DNA of 26,461 nt from AcAMD-5 sp044343935 (lineage in GTDB: Bacteria > Actinomycetota > Actinomycetes > S36-B12 > UBA5976). The position numbers and the translations under genes were made by a program. How positions within the stretch are numbered: the stretch's first letter is position 1; each line of letters opens with the position of its first letter. The notes below the pieces were generated by a model. The model did no database searches. It was not told where the DNA came from and saw nothing but the letters and a program-made list of their open reading frames with translations. Positions 1 through 7,458 of the stretch are shown here, piece after piece. The stretch covers positions 1 through 26,461 of the forward strand of contig JBIJDU010000020.1 in NCBI GenBank assembly GCA_044343935.1. The letters are read 5' to 3'.

Positions 1-397
1 AGCCACCAACTGAATTTATGGGAAATATCTTCACGCTAGTTGCACCCAGCTGCATCGCCCTTACCATTTCAGAGGGAGAAAGGCAGCCTGGTGTGGTTGG
101 TACACCAAGATCAACAGCTGCTTTAACAACTTCAACATCAAGATGAGGCGACACCACAAAGTTCGCACCTATTCTTGCTAACTCCTTAACTTGAGCAGTA
201 TTGCGTACAGTGCCAGCGCCAACACGTTTAACGCCTTCATCAATCAATTGAGCGATTACTTTTGTTGCATTTGGCACGGTCATAGTCACTTCAATGGCGA
301 TAACAGATGTGTCAGCTAAAGCTCGACCTATCGTGAGCGCATGGTCAGCCGAATCAGTTCTTAAAACTGCGATTACACCTTTATTTTGTGATGTCAT
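1..397 (-). CDS. eda: KDPG/KDPGal-type aldolase (Eda family), 3' part cut by window edge
   Basis: Class I aldolase cleaving a 2-keto-3-deoxy-(6-phospho)sugar acid to pyruvate and an aldehyde. I translated the minus strand from ATG at 397; 132 residues are visible before the window ends (the family is about 205-215 aa). Visible family marks: the IEVTM stretch with catalytic Glu36, VGAGTV at 59-64, FVVSPH at 80-85, TPGCLSP at 102-108, and VKIFP with Schiff-base Lys123 followed by GG. The start overlaps the stop of the upstream SDR as ATGA, so the two are translationally coupled in one operon with the Ldh2-type dehydrogenase. The exact substrate (phosphorylated or not, gluco or galacto) cannot be read from this fragment. 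The family call is firm; the symbol is used in the family sense. Confidence 0.9.
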   Translation of the reverse strand, partial: MTSQNKGVIAVLRTDSADHALTIGRALADTSVIAIEVTMTVPNATKVIAQLIDEGVKRVGAGTVRNTAQVKELARIGANFVVSPHLDVEVVKAAVDLGVPTTPGCLSPSEMVRAMQLGATSVKIFPINSVGG

Positions 398-1161
398 ACT
401 GCTGTTAACCCCGCATCCATTACGAATAAACTGCCATTTACAAATCGGCCTTCAGGGCTCAAGAGGAATGCAATTCCATTTGCGACCTCTTCTGGCGTTC
501 CCATCTTTCCATCAAGCTGCCTAGCTTCCATCATCTTTCTAGTGGCCACCGGATCTGGCGCATCAGCCAATATTTTGGCGATCCAAGTCGAATCAACTGT
601 GCCCGGAGCGATGGCATTGATTCTAATTCCCTCGGCAGCATGGTCCGCACAAATTGCCCTAGTCAAACCAGCAACTCCAGCTTTTGATGCACAGTAAGCG
701 ACTCGATTTTTCAAACCAATAATCGATGCAGCTGAGGCAACATTTACAATCTCGCCACCACCGGCTGCAATCATCTTTGGGACAAAGTATTTACACATAA
801 TGAATGTCGCTTTGAGATTAATGTCTATTGTTAAATCCCATTCCGCAAATGTGGTGTTTTCAACGTTACGGGCAAAGCCAACACCAGCATTGTTTATTAA
901 CTGGTCAACGTGTGCATCGCCTAATGCGGTATCGAGACTTGGCATGATGTTTTCAGAATCACTCAAATCGAGAACTAATGACTTAACTGCCGCACCAAGC
1001 TCAGTCAAGACTGAAACTGCCTTAGCTAATTCAATTTCGTCTTTATCTAGAATGAACAAATCATGGCCGGTTAAAGCGAGCTTCTTAGCAGTTGCTAGAC
1101 CAATACCATTTGCTGCACCCGTAATAAGTACTAATTTTTTCTTACTTTCTTTATAGCTCAT
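394..1161 (-). CDS. SDR oxidoreductase, 2-keto-3-deoxy-L-fuconate dehydrogenase-like
   Basis: Classical short-chain dehydrogenase of 255 aa, cytoplasmic. Seen: TGAANGIG cofactor loop at 14-21, Asp39 after the second strand (favours NAD over NADP), NNAG at 90-93, and the catalytic set Asn115, Ser143, Tyr156, Lys160. The C-terminal part carries an APGTVDS stretch like that of BDH2/2-keto-3-deoxy-L-fuconate dehydrogenase relatives, which suggests oxidation of a 2-keto-3-deoxy acid to the 2,4-diketo form. The FAH-family hydrolase at 10772 would then be the next enzyme. Start ATG at 1161 has AGGATG upstream. It sits 9 bp after the Ldh2-type gene and overlaps eda by ATGA, so it is the middle gene of an operon. 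The family is certain; the substrate is an inference. Confidence 0.92.
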   Translation of the reverse strand: MSYKESKKKLVLITGAANGIGLATAKKLALTGHDLFILDKDEIELAKAVSVLTELGAAVKSLVLDLSDSENIMPSLDTALGDAHVDQLINNAGVGFARNVENTTFAEWDLTIDINLKATFIMCKYFVPKMIAAGGGEIVNVASAASIIGLKNRVAYCASKAGVAGLTRAICADHAAEGIRINAIAPGTVDSTWIAKILADAPDPVATRKMMEARQLDGKMGTPEEVANGIAFLLSPEGRFVNGSLFVMDAGLTAV

Positions 1162-1170
1162 TTTTTCATC

Positions 1171-2187
1171 CTAACTTTTTGCTAATTCCTGCAATGAATC
1201 CCAAACTGCAGTTGAAATGGTTAGTTCGGTTTTGGATTTTGCACGATTTTGATTCTCGACATCTCCTGGCACTAAAACTGGATGTGCTGGATCGCTTGGT
1301 GGAGTTGCTCGGACAACATTTGTTGCGTGGTCCACATCTTCTAAAAATAGATCCATTGGAACTAATTTGGTTGGGTCCATTGCAATTAGCACAGTGCCCC
1401 AACCATATGTGTATTTCGGACTAACGTTGGGATGAATTTGGGAAAAGCCACCTCCAAGTAATTCGATCATCAGTGTTAAGCAATATCCCTTATGTCCACC
1501 AAACGGCAATAGTGCGCCACCGTTATAAAAATCATTTGGATCAGTGCTCGGTTTCCCATCAGCATCGATTACTGTGTTAGGAGGTATTTGCTGACCATTT
1601 GCTCGGGCAACGCGCAACTTGCCTTCAGCACTCGCAGCTGTGGCAAAATCAATTACAACTGGTTCGGCTGAGGTTGGAATTCCAGCAGCAAATGGATTTG
1701 TCCCAAAAAGTCGCTCTCGCCCACCATATGCAGCAACTGCAGGGTCACCGTTACACCACATCATCGAGACTAATCCTTCAGCTGCTAATCGCTCAACGTA
1801 TTCACCAAGTCGTCCGATGTGATTGCAGTTTTGGATGGTCGCAATAGCAATTCCAGTCTTTTTTGCTCGTTGGGTAACTTCACTCATCGCAAGGCGGCAG
1901 GCGATCTGCCCCCAGCCCCATTTACCATCAATAACTACAGCAGATTCGGTTGCTGATTTCACTACTGGTTCAACATCTGCCTTGACCGAGCCTTTTGAAA
2001 CAGAATTGCTGTATTCAAGAAGTCGAATCACGCCGTGTGAAGCATGGCCAACAGACTGGGCTTCAATAAGTGAGTCAGTAATTATTGCTGCATACTCAGT
2101 TGGTGTCCCAACCTTAGAAAGTAATTCAATTCCAAGTTCTCTTACTTCTGGTATCGATACCTGTATATTTATACTAACGTCACTCAT
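1171..2187 (-). CDS. Ldh2/YiaK-family NAD(P)-dependent malate/L-lactate-type dehydrogenase
   Basis: Cytoplasmic oxidoreductase of the malate/L-lactate dehydrogenase type-2 family, which also includes 2,3-diketo-L-gulonate reductase (YiaK) and ureidoglycolate dehydrogenase. These interconvert 2-hydroxy and 2-keto acids. Seen: GHASHG with His48/His51, NCNHIGRLG with His123, GTNPFAAGIP, and the C-terminal GGALLPFGGHKGY block. The frame is open to an ATG at 2265, but I chose ATG at 2187 (338 aa, normal for the family): it follows AAGGGG at good spacing, and the extra N-terminal 26 residues look unlike the family. First gene of the operon with the SDR and eda, and divergent from the FGGY kinase. 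It might oxidise the lactate released by the FAH-hydrolase route, or reduce a diketo acid; sequence alone does not decide. Confidence 0.9.
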   Translation of the reverse strand: MSDVSINIQVSIPEVRELGIELLSKVGTPTEYAAIITDSLIEAQSVGHASHGVIRLLEYSNSVSKGSVKADVEPVVKSATESAVVIDGKWGWGQIACRLAMSEVTQRAKKTGIAIATIQNCNHIGRLGEYVERLAAEGLVSMMWCNGDPAVAAYGGRERLFGTNPFAAGIPTSAEPVVIDFATAASAEGKLRVARANGQQIPPNTVIDADGKPSTDPNDFYNGGALLPFGGHKGYCLTLMIELLGGGFSQIHPNVSPKYTYGWGTVLIAMDPTKLVPMDLFLEDVDHATNVVRATPPSDPAHPVLVPGDVENQNRAKSKTELTISTAVWDSLQELAKS

Positions 2188-2301
2188 AACACCCCTTATT
2201 TTGTTTACGAGTTGGTTAAAGCATACAAATTCATAGCGGCAAATTCTTGTTAAACCACGTAGCACTAATTACGCTAATACCAACTACTTTTTGAGGTGAT
2301 T
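2188..2301. promoter_or_regulatory. Divergent promoter region with nested repeats
   Basis: The 114 bp between the divergent Ldh2-type gene and the kinase must hold both promoters. I see no convincing -35/-10 pair. The segment has a perfect 7-bp direct repeat CAAATTC at 2226-2232 and 2240-2246, flanked by the imperfect inverted pair TGGTTAAA (2213-2220) and TTAAACCA (2250-2257). This looks like a binding region for a regulator of the divergon, but no regulator can be named. Confidence 0.35.
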
Positions 2302-3765
2302 GTGTCGAAAGAAGTTATCGTTGGTTTGGATGTTGGCACCTCCTCGGTAAAAGCACTCTTTATTTCTTCTAATGGTGAAGTAATTGATCGCATTGAATCA
2401 AAGATAACCACTCATCATGAAACTGGGAGTATTGCCGAACAGGATGCCAATGATTACTGGCGAGCGGTAATTGAGATATTTGGGCGAGCAGGGTCAATTC
2501 GAAATGATGTTGTTGCGATAGGTCTATCTGGGCAGACTCCATCGGTGGTTTGTATCGATGAATTAGGAAACCCAACATATCCCGTCTTGATTTGGCAAGA
2601 TGCCAGGGCAACTAGCGAAGCAGCAGAGTTAGCTGAGCATTTTGGAAATCCAGTACCTGTTGTTGGCACCTCACTTCCTTGGTCAGCCTCAGCATGCGCC
2701 GCTAAGTTAATGTGGCTGGCCAGACATGAACCTAAAGTAGTTGCCAAAACTAGGTGGGTGCTGCAACCAAAAGATTTTGTTGGCTTCAAGTTGACTTCCA
2801 CCGCGATCTCAGATCCGTGGTCTTCTAAAGGACTGTGTAATGTATTAACGAAAGCAGCTATCCCAAGTGTTTTTGAATTCGTTGGCTGGAATGCGCAAGT
2901 TACTCCGGAATTACTTGATGGCACGGCAAGTCGTGGCAGGTTGACTTCTTTAGCTAGAAGCGAATTGGGATTGCTAAATCCAGATATCGAAGTTTCGGTA
3001 GGTCTATCTGATGCCATGTGTGGGATGCTCTCAATTGGGGCATTTACTGAGCCAAAAGCTTTTGTGATTACAGGCACCTCTGCCATTGTAGGTATTTCTA
3101 CTGAACAACAAGTGTCTGATGCCGCTGGGTTATATGTGATACCGAAGACCTGCGCACCATTAAATGTTGTGTATGGGCCAACTCAATCAAGTGGGGCATC
3201 AGTTCAATGGGTCGCAAATCTTTTTTCTATTTCAATTGATCAGGCGATGGATTGCGCACAAGATGCCCAATTGAACTTGGTGCCTATTTTTCTGCCTTAC
3301 ATCAGTGGCGAACGAGCTCCAATCTGGCGCACAGATATCCGTGGCGCATTCGGCAATGTCGATGCCGCTGCTACTAGAAATGAATTTTGTGCTGGAGTTT
3401 TGCAAGGAATTTCATTTGCCGAGCGAAGCGTTTTAGATGCCGCTGCAAAGACATTGAAGTCCTCTTACTCCGCAGTGACGCTTGGTGGCCATGCTGGAAA
3501 TGATCAAAGGTGGGATGCATTCCGCCTTCGCACATTAGGAACTAACTTAGTTCGAAAAACTGATATCGATTCCACCACTAGGGGATCAGCCATGCTAGGG
3601 CTTGCCTTACTTGGAGGATCTTTAGCTGACTCAGTACAGGCGTTAGCGCCCACTTCTGAGTCATCCGCGCCATTAGAGGCTGATATCCAGTATTCCACGA
3701 GGAATTACCAAGCATTCTGCTTACTTCGGGACTCGACGTTAAAGTTAATCGATAACAGAAATTAG
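2302..3765 (+). CDS. FGGY-family carbohydrate kinase
   Basis: ATP-dependent sugar or polyol kinase (487 aa) of the FGGY family, related to xylulokinases/L-xylulose kinases; cytoplasmic. Seen: N-terminal ATPase-fold phosphate loop GLDVGTSSVKALF, GLSGQ, WQDARA, catalytic Asp237 in GLSDAMCG, then GTSAIVG, PYISGERAPIW and LGGHAGNDQRWDAF in the C-terminal domain. The frame also offers a GTG at 2296, but GTG at 2302 is preferred because GAGGTGAT lies just upstream at a proper distance. It is divergent from the Ldh2-SDR-eda operon. The LyxK/YiaK pairing of enterobacteria is a loose parallel for kinase plus Ldh2-family enzyme. Substrate unknown; a ketose or keto-acid intermediate of this locus is likely. 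Confidence 0.9.
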   Translation: MSKEVIVGLDVGTSSVKALFISSNGEVIDRIESKITTHHETGSIAEQDANDYWRAVIEIFGRAGSIRNDVVAIGLSGQTPSVVCIDELGNPTYPVLIWQDARATSEAAELAEHFGNPVPVVGTSLPWSASACAAKLMWLARHEPKVVAKTRWVLQPKDFVGFKLTSTAISDPWSSKGLCNVLTKAAIPSVFEFVGWNAQVTPELLDGTASRGRLTSLARSELGLLNPDIEVSVGLSDAMCGMLSIGAFTEPKAFVITGTSAIVGISTEQQVSDAAGLYVIPKTCAPLNVVYGPTQSSGASVQWVANLFSISIDQAMDCAQDAQLNLVPIFLPYISGERAPIWRTDIRGAFGNVDAAATRNEFCAGVLQGISFAERSVLDAAAKTLKSSYSAVTLGGHAGNDQRWDAFRLRTLGTNLVRKTDIDSTTRGSAMLGLALLGGSLADSVQALAPTSESSAPLEADIQYSTRNYQAFCLLRDSTLKLIDNRN

Positions 3766-3888
3766 TTTCAATACCTGAATTTTGTGAGTTTAGATTTATC
3801 CCCGCTGGCATTGCCATTGCCCCCTAAAGTTTGAGAGGATTCCTGCCTCATCGTTTGTATTGGGCTTTCGATGGGATAGGAGGGGTTA
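3766..3888 (+). promoter_or_regulatory. Promoter/leader region of the ABC transport operon (weak)
   Basis: Gap between kinase and binding-protein gene. A possible promoter is TTGAGA (3831-3836, 5/6 to the -35 consensus) with an 18-bp spacer to TTGTAT (3855-3860, poor -10). An 11-bp palindrome TGGCATTGCCA lies at 3816-3826 and could be an operator. A strong Shine-Dalgarno, TAGGAGGGG, precedes the ATG at 3889, which suits high expression of a binding protein. The ribosome binding site is clear; the promoter and operator are tentative. Confidence 0.3.
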
Positions 3889-5511
3889 ATGTTTAAATCG
3901 ATTAGCAAACGCGCCGTTGTAGTTTTGGCGTCGTTTGTAATCTCGGTTTCAGGTCTTGCAACACTTCAAACTGCAAATGCAGGAACAGGTCCAAAATGCA
4001 ACCTGAACACAAAAGTAGCAAACGCCGAGTGCGACGAAATTGTTTACGGCACCATTCACCGTGTTGGTGGATTGGATCGTAAGACACCAAGCACCGGTGG
4101 ATATACCGATTCACAGATGGCTTACATCACGCAAGGTCAGTTGTATCGTTTCGATGAAAACCTAGTGCCACGACGTGACCTTGTTGCAAGCAAAACAACT
4201 TCAAGGGATGGCTTGACGGTAACTTTAAGACTACGTCAAGCGCGTTATTCAGATGGCACTCCAGTTCGTGCCCAAGACGCAGTTGTTTCTTATCAGCGCT
4301 GGGTGGCTTCTAATGCCTCGCCAGCATATATTGCCAAAGTAGCATCAATTCGTGAAGTAGATTTCCGCACATTAGAAATCAAGCTAAAGTCAACATATCC
4401 TGACATTGATTTCGCACTTGCTTCCGAGTTTTTTGGTCTACATCCATACAACCAGGTGAACACACCAGCTAAGGCTGCTGCTTATTTCCGAAATCCAGTT
4501 TCGGCAGGACCGATGAAGGTAAAGCAGTTCACTCCTGGTACGGATACCTTTATTGCCGAAGCTAATCCAAACTACTGGGCAAAGCCAGTAGTAAAGCAGT
4601 TGAAAGTTGTGTTCTTACCAGATCCAACTTCTCGTCAGTTGGCGTTGCAGCAGGGAACAGTTGACTATGTCTTCGAGTTGCCACTAACTGCTCGTGAGCA
4701 AACTGCATCATCGACGGTCAAGGTATTCCCACACTTTGATCCAGGAACATTCATGTTGGCAATCAATATGGACAAGGATCAAAGCAACCCGGCACTGAAA
4801 GATGCTCGTGTTCGACGTGCAATTTCGCTAGCGGTTGATCGCGCTCAGATTATGCGTGTTGCATTTGGTGGACTATCAAAGCCAAACTGTGGCATGCAGT
4901 TCAACGTAAACAATCCACTTTACGTCTGTTCTCTGCCAAAGAATGGTGCTCGTGATTTAGCAGCTGCAAGGCAGTTGTTGTCACAGGCTGGTTATGCAAA
5001 TGGCTTCAAAATGACCATGATTTATCCAAATCGTGTGCTTTGGCCAGAAGCAAATGCCATCATCAAGAGCAACTTGGCTGAGGTCGGTATTGATGTAACA
5101 CTCAAGCCAGAGCCAGATGCAAACATGAACCAATATCTGGCAGCAAACCAGACTCCATGGGAAATCATGTGGTTCGGCAATAATGCTGCAACACCTATCT
5201 TGCAACTCTCTAACTGGTTTGCAATTGGTGGACTCTGGTCAGGATTCGTGGGCAAAGGTGTTGCAACTGATCCAGGTGACGTTGAACTAAATACACTCCT
5301 TAATGATGCAAACACGATTACAAGTCTTAAGGAACGTCGCAAGTTGCTAACCCAGCTTGAGAAGAAGGCATTCGAATCTTCTCACTTCATTCCAATTGGT
5401 ACTCGTTACCGACTATCTGGAACAAAAGTTGCACCAGGAATTGCGCAACCACCAATTCCAGGTGACCTTTGGTTCCACATTGGCATAAACCCTCCTCTTC
5501 CTAAGAACTAA
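3889..5511 (+). CDS. Family-5 (Dpp/Opp-type) ABC transporter substrate-binding protein
   Basis: Extracytoplasmic solute receptor (540 aa) of the SBP_bac_5 family, which delivers peptides, oligosaccharides, opines, nickel or other solutes to Dpp/Opp-type permeases. Seen: signal peptide of about 31 residues (basic KR, hydrophobic core, then AxA cleavage after ANA), RYSDGTPVRAQDAVVSY near residue 120, and VRRAISLAVDR near residue 308. All are typical of the family. No lipobox Cys is present at the cleavage site (first Cys is residue 37), so it is predicted to be secreted rather than lipid-anchored, which is unusual for a Gram-positive receptor. It heads the operon with two permeases and two ATPases. 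The enzyme neighbours suggest a carbohydrate-derived ligand instead of peptides (inference). Confidence 0.93.
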   Translation: MFKSISKRAVVVLASFVISVSGLATLQTANAGTGPKCNLNTKVANAECDEIVYGTIHRVGGLDRKTPSTGGYTDSQMAYITQGQLYRFDENLVPRRDLVASKTTSRDGLTVTLRLRQARYSDGTPVRAQDAVVSYQRWVASNASPAYIAKVASIREVDFRTLEIKLKSTYPDIDFALASEFFGLHPYNQVNTPAKAAAYFRNPVSAGPMKVKQFTPGTDTFIAEANPNYWAKPVVKQLKVVFLPDPTSRQLALQQGTVDYVFELPLTAREQTASSTVKVFPHFDPGTFMLAINMDKDQSNPALKDARVRRAISLAVDRAQIMRVAFGGLSKPNCGMQFNVNNPLYVCSLPKNGARDLAAARQLLSQAGYANGFKMTMIYPNRVLWPEANAIIKSNLAEVGIDVTLKPEPDANMNQYLAANQTPWEIMWFGNNAATPILQLSNWFAIGGLWSGFVGKGVATDPGDVELNTLLNDANTITSLKERRKLLTQLEKKAFESSHFIPIGTRYRLSGTKVAPGIAQPPIPGDLWFHIGINPPLPKN

Positions 5512-5552
5512 TTGCTAGCTGAAAAGCTCAATTAAGGCTCAATCGGAACAGG

Positions 5553-5593
5553 CAACAGGGAGAGCGGCGACTAAGTCGCCACTCTCCCTGTTG
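5553..5593 (+). terminator. Large intercistronic hairpin between binding protein and permease
   Basis: Outer arms CAACAGGGAGAG (5553-5564) and CTCTCCCTGTTG (5582-5593) are perfectly complementary over 12 bp. After one C/A mismatch, the inner GGCGACT-A-AGTCGCC (5566-5580) continues the stem. There is no T-run afterwards (ATTAATACTC follows), so it is not a canonical intrinsic terminator. Its place right after the binding-protein gene suggests partial termination or 3'-end protection of the receptor mRNA, giving more receptor than membrane subunits (inference; such hairpins are known in binding-protein operons). Confidence 0.75.
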
Positions 5594-5627
5594 ATTAATA
5601 CTCAGAAATAACTCAAGGAGTGAAGTT

Positions 5628-6623
5628 TTGACGCAATCGACTGGTAAACAGGATAAAACTGAACAAACTGCGGTAGATAACCGAAAGGTATTTGCTTACA
5701 AAGTTGGAATTAGATTTATCAGATCCATTGCCGTAGCTTTTTGGGTAACCGTTATCGCATTTACTCTAATTAGATTAGTTCCCGGCGATCCAGCCTCGAA
5801 CCGACTTGGCGTTGATGCGGATCCTGCAGCTCTTGAAGCGATGCGAAAGCAGCTCGGGCTAGATGTTCCGCCAATTCAGCAATTCATTAACTTTTTTCAA
5901 GGATTGATTCAAGGAGATTTGGGCACTTCTTTACAATTTGATCGAGAAGTTTCAGACATAGTCTTCTCAGCTTTGCCCGTAACGTTATGGTTAATTGCCT
6001 TATCAGTACTTATTTCATTGATAATTGCAATTCCACTAGCACTGTTTGTTGCAACCTCAAAGAGCGTTTTGGTTGCTTATATTTTTAGATCTTCCACAGC
6101 AGTGGCTATTGCTTTGCCAAACTTCTTTATTGCGTTGATTTTGATTTTGATTTTTTCCATTCGATTTCAGTGGGCACCGCTTTTGGGATATACGCCAGAA
6201 TTTCCGGGCAACCTTGAGTACCTATGGTTGCCAGCTGTCGTAAATGCCACAACTTTGGTCTCGATTTTATCCAGAGTTTTGTACAGTTCTATTGGTGATA
6301 CTTTGCGGGAAGAGTTTGTTGAAACAGGCATTATTCGCGGAATAGGTCGCTTTAGATTCCTGTGGTATTACATTTTGAAACCCTCGCTTGCACCAACTGT
6401 TGTCTTGCTAAGTTACATCATGGGAGTCATGCTTGGCACAACTGTAATTATGGAGGCGGTGTTCTCATTGCCAGGAATTGGCACCGAACTTATCTCAGCC
6501 GTTTTTAACCGCGATTACCCAACAGTTCAAGCAATCGTGTTTATATTTGGCGTAATAGTGGTTTTCTTTAGTTTCTTTGGTGATCTAATGGCATATTGGC
6601 TAGATCGGCGAGTGAAGTTCTGA
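5628..6623 (+). CDS. Dpp/Opp-type ABC transporter permease, DppB-like
   Basis: Inner-membrane permease subunit, 331 aa. Seen: a polar N-terminal extension of about 25 residues, then about six hydrophobic segments; the family signature RLVPGDPASNRLG after the first segment, GDLGTSLQFDREV, and a weakened EAA loop (EEFVETGIIRGIG) before the last segments. Start is TTG at 5628, chosen because CAAGGAG lies 7 bp upstream and no better ATG is available. The stop overlaps the start of the next permease (TGATG). Pairs with the DppC-like subunit to form the channel for the ligand of the receptor at 3889. Confidence 0.92.
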   Translation: MTQSTGKQDKTEQTAVDNRKVFAYKVGIRFIRSIAVAFWVTVIAFTLIRLVPGDPASNRLGVDADPAALEAMRKQLGLDVPPIQQFINFFQGLIQGDLGTSLQFDREVSDIVFSALPVTLWLIALSVLISLIIAIPLALFVATSKSVLVAYIFRSSTAVAIALPNFFIALILILIFSIRFQWAPLLGYTPEFPGNLEYLWLPAVVNATTLVSILSRVLYSSIGDTLREEFVETGIIRGIGRFRFLWYYILKPSLAPTVVLLSYIMGVMLGTTVIMEAVFSLPGIGTELISAVFNRDYPTVQAIVFIFGVIVVFFSFFGDLMAYWLDRRVKF

Positions 6624-7456
6624 TGTCAATTAAAAAGTTTAGACGCTGGATGGATGAACCAGGTAATTCCGTTATTTTCACTGGTTCAACTATGTTCATC
6701 CTCATTGTGCTTGCGGGAATATTTATACCGTTCTTCTATCGATTCGGACCCTATGATTTTGTGGGCGACCCATTGCAATCGCCGAGCTTGGAGTTTCTAT
6801 TCGGAACAGATCAGCTGGGTCGAGACGTTTTTTCTAGAACTTTCCATGCCGTCTATTTGGATCTTGGTGTTGCTTTCTTGGGAGTGGCGATTCCATTTGC
6901 GATTGGAACAGTGATTGGAATTATTCTTGGCATATCAAAGAATAAGCGGTTAGTTGCATTAATTAGTTCGATAATTGATGGCATAAATGCTTTTCCATTA
7001 CTAATTTTGGCAGCAGCGCTCATTGCATTTTTAGGCCCAGGACTTGGAAGTGTCATTATCATCTTATCTTTGACTAACTGGGCTAGATATGCTCGAATTG
7101 CAAGAACTAGAGCGGTAGTTGTAAGTCAACAAAACTACATTGAAGCTGCCTACACTTTGGGCTATCCAAAAAGACGAATCATTCGCAAACACATTGCGCC
7201 AAACGTTTCGTCTGAAACAATCGCTTATGCGCTGAGTGATTTCATCTTGGTGATTCTGTTGGTAGCTGGCTTGTCATTTCTTGGACTAGCCGCAACGCCA
7301 CCAACTGCTGAGTGGGGTGCGATGATCAGTGAGGGACGAGCTTATATCCAAGGATCACCGTGGGTAACACTTTTCCCTGGCGCAGCTCTGTGCTGGGCGG
7401 CAATCTCACTGGCATTCATCGTCGAAGGACTTAATCGTCGAGAAGGGAAGATTTAG
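6623..7456 (+). CDS. Dpp/Opp-type ABC transporter permease, DppC-like
   Basis: Second membrane subunit, 277 aa. Seen: one N-terminal membrane segment, then LEFLFGTDQLGRDVFSRT (the DppC-family signature near residues 55-72), further hydrophobic segments, and the EAA loop NYIEAAYTLGYPKRRII that contacts the ATPases. The frame is open to an ATG at 6596, but ATG at 6623 is the better start because it overlaps the preceding TGA as TGATG (translational coupling) and gives the MSIKKFRRW N-terminus common in this family. Only two bases separate its stop from the next ATG. Confidence 0.93.
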   Translation: MSIKKFRRWMDEPGNSVIFTGSTMFILIVLAGIFIPFFYRFGPYDFVGDPLQSPSLEFLFGTDQLGRDVFSRTFHAVYLDLGVAFLGVAIPFAIGTVIGIILGISKNKRLVALISSIIDGINAFPLLILAAALIAFLGPGLGSVIIILSLTNWARYARIARTRAVVVSQQNYIEAAYTLGYPKRRIIRKHIAPNVSSETIAYALSDFILVILLVAGLSFLGLAATPPTAEWGAMISEGRAYIQGSPWVTLFPGAALCWAAISLAFIVEGLNRREGKI

Positions 7457-7458
7457 TA

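Noticed and set aside
1823..2236. Plus-strand 137-codon frame opposite the Ldh2-type gene
   Set aside because: The antisense gene has full family motifs; this frame has no motif and no ribosome site.
2188..2265. N-terminal extension of the Ldh2-type dehydrogenase
   Set aside because: The extra 26 residues are not family-like, and a good Shine-Dalgarno sits before the ATG at 2187.
2454..3086. Long minus-strand reading frame (210 codons) inside the kinase gene
   Set aside because: It lies wholly antisense to a kinase with all family motifs; the protein shows no recognisable domain or start signal. Treated as a shadow frame.
6596..6622. Upstream ATG for the DppC-like permease
   Set aside because: It would add nine residues read within the preceding gene; the ATG at 6623 in the TGATG overlap fits family N-termini better.
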